A model generated the notes under the pieces. The model worked only from the letters and a program-made list of their open reading frames with translations, was not told where the DNA came from and did no database searches. From positions 62,001 to 126,000 of the forward strand of contig NZ_SAIY01000005.1 of NCBI RefSeq assembly GCF_010560025.1: a DNA stretch of 64,000 nucleotides. The letters run 5' to 3'. Position numbers and translations under genes: made by a program. This document shows positions 63,846-64,000 of this stretch, one piece after another. Position 1 is the first letter of the stretch; each line of letters starts with the position of its first letter. This stretch comes from Verrucosispora sioxanthis. Its GTDB lineage: Bacteria; Actinomycetota; Actinomycetes; Mycobacteriales; Micromonosporaceae.

Positions 63846-64000
63846 GTGGTGAACGACATCGGATCGGCCGAGGTGGCGAACCCGGATCGCGACGGCAACG
63901 ACGGCTCGGCGCGAGGGTTGCTGCGCGCCCACGTACGGGCCGGGTGGGCAGCCGCACTCCAACACGAACGGTTCGACAACGACGACGACTTCTTCGCCAT
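63846..64000 (+). CDS. Carrier-domain (PCP) gene, start only, cut by the window edge
   Basis: From tandem GTG codons at 63846/63849 an open frame runs to the window end. Its last part, LRAHVRAGWAAALQHERFDN followed by DDDFFA, is the opening of a thiolation domain just before the GGxS attachment site. GGAAGCGA lies upstream. The gene may be a free-standing PCP or begin a longer NRPS/PCP-fusion protein. It diverges from the Cys-type thioesterase. Confidence 0.55.
   Translation, partial: MVNDIGSAEVANPDRDGNDGSARGLLRAHVRAGWAAALQHERFDNDDDFFA

Noticed and set aside
1..64000. CRISPR arrays, tRNA and rRNA genes
   Set aside because: No regularly spaced short repeats, no cloverleaf with CCA-end pattern and no rRNA-like segment were seen on reading both strands; a covariance-model search would be decisive.

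Overview
The window is high-GC DNA with actinomycete gene content: a secreted GH6 cellulase with LacI-type operators, a sigma factor with a zinc-finger membrane partner, translationally coupled operons and large NRPS genes. This fits a Micromonospora-like organism, although no rRNA or housekeeping marker is present to prove the genus. I see no tRNA, rRNA or CRISPR array.

Region 1 (1-17,255) is mostly chromosomal background. It holds an SRPBCC protein; a reverse-strand operon of sigma factor, zinc-finger membrane protein, ABC ATPase, ABC permease and a frameshifted membrane protein; several small enzymes (alpha/beta hydrolases, a double VOC protein, a dienelactone-hydrolase-like protein); an Nramp-like transporter; a secreted beta-propeller phytase; an IS630-type element sitting in the stop codon of the GH6 cellulase; a LacI regulator diverging from the cellulase across two CebR-like boxes; and an unusual SDR protein.

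Region 2 (17,256-33,049) looks like a biosynthetic locus. A reverse-strand operon encodes a KAS III-like enzyme, an ATP-grasp ligase, a type III-fold PLP decarboxylase, a free-standing acyl carrier protein, a KAS-like protein without the catalytic Cys, a short acyl-CoA-dehydrogenase-like protein, a full acyl-CoA dehydrogenase, a holo-ACP synthase and a LuxR-family regulator broken by several frameshifts. The ligase/carrier/decarboxylase trio matches the BtrJ/BtrI/BtrK logic of butirosin biosynthesis, in which an amino acid is loaded on a carrier protein and decarboxylated there. Divergently transcribed are two condensation-domain-like proteins and a DrrA/DrrB-type exporter. A GGGG-(C/T)AAT-CCCC operator-like site lies in the divergent promoter, and a second copy precedes a secreted serine protease at 33.8 kb.

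Region 3 (33,050-38,745) is a mobile-element zone: an ISL3-type transposase remnant, the protease, two IS5-family elements with TNA target duplications, a decayed SLOG-like gene, a small hypothetical protein and a MarR regulator.

Region 4 (39,150-64,000, running off the right edge) is a nonribosomal peptide cluster resembling the quinomycin/thiocoraline (bis-intercalating depsipeptide) family. The NRPS order is C-A-T / E-C-A-T / C-A-MT-T-C-A-MT-T-TE. Specificity residues read by eye suggest a degenerate Ser-like module with epimerization, then Gly, N-methyl-Cys and N-methyl-Val, with a TE that could cyclodimerize the chain as in echinomycin. An MbtH protein, a UvrA-like protein and a VOC protein (the last two comparable to known self-resistance proteins of this family), a PIG-L deacetylase, a winged-helix regulator, two type II thioesterases (one with a Cys nucleophile) and the start of a carrier-protein gene at the right edge complete it. 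Whether region 2 supplies the acyl starter of region 4 or makes a separate product cannot be decided from this window.
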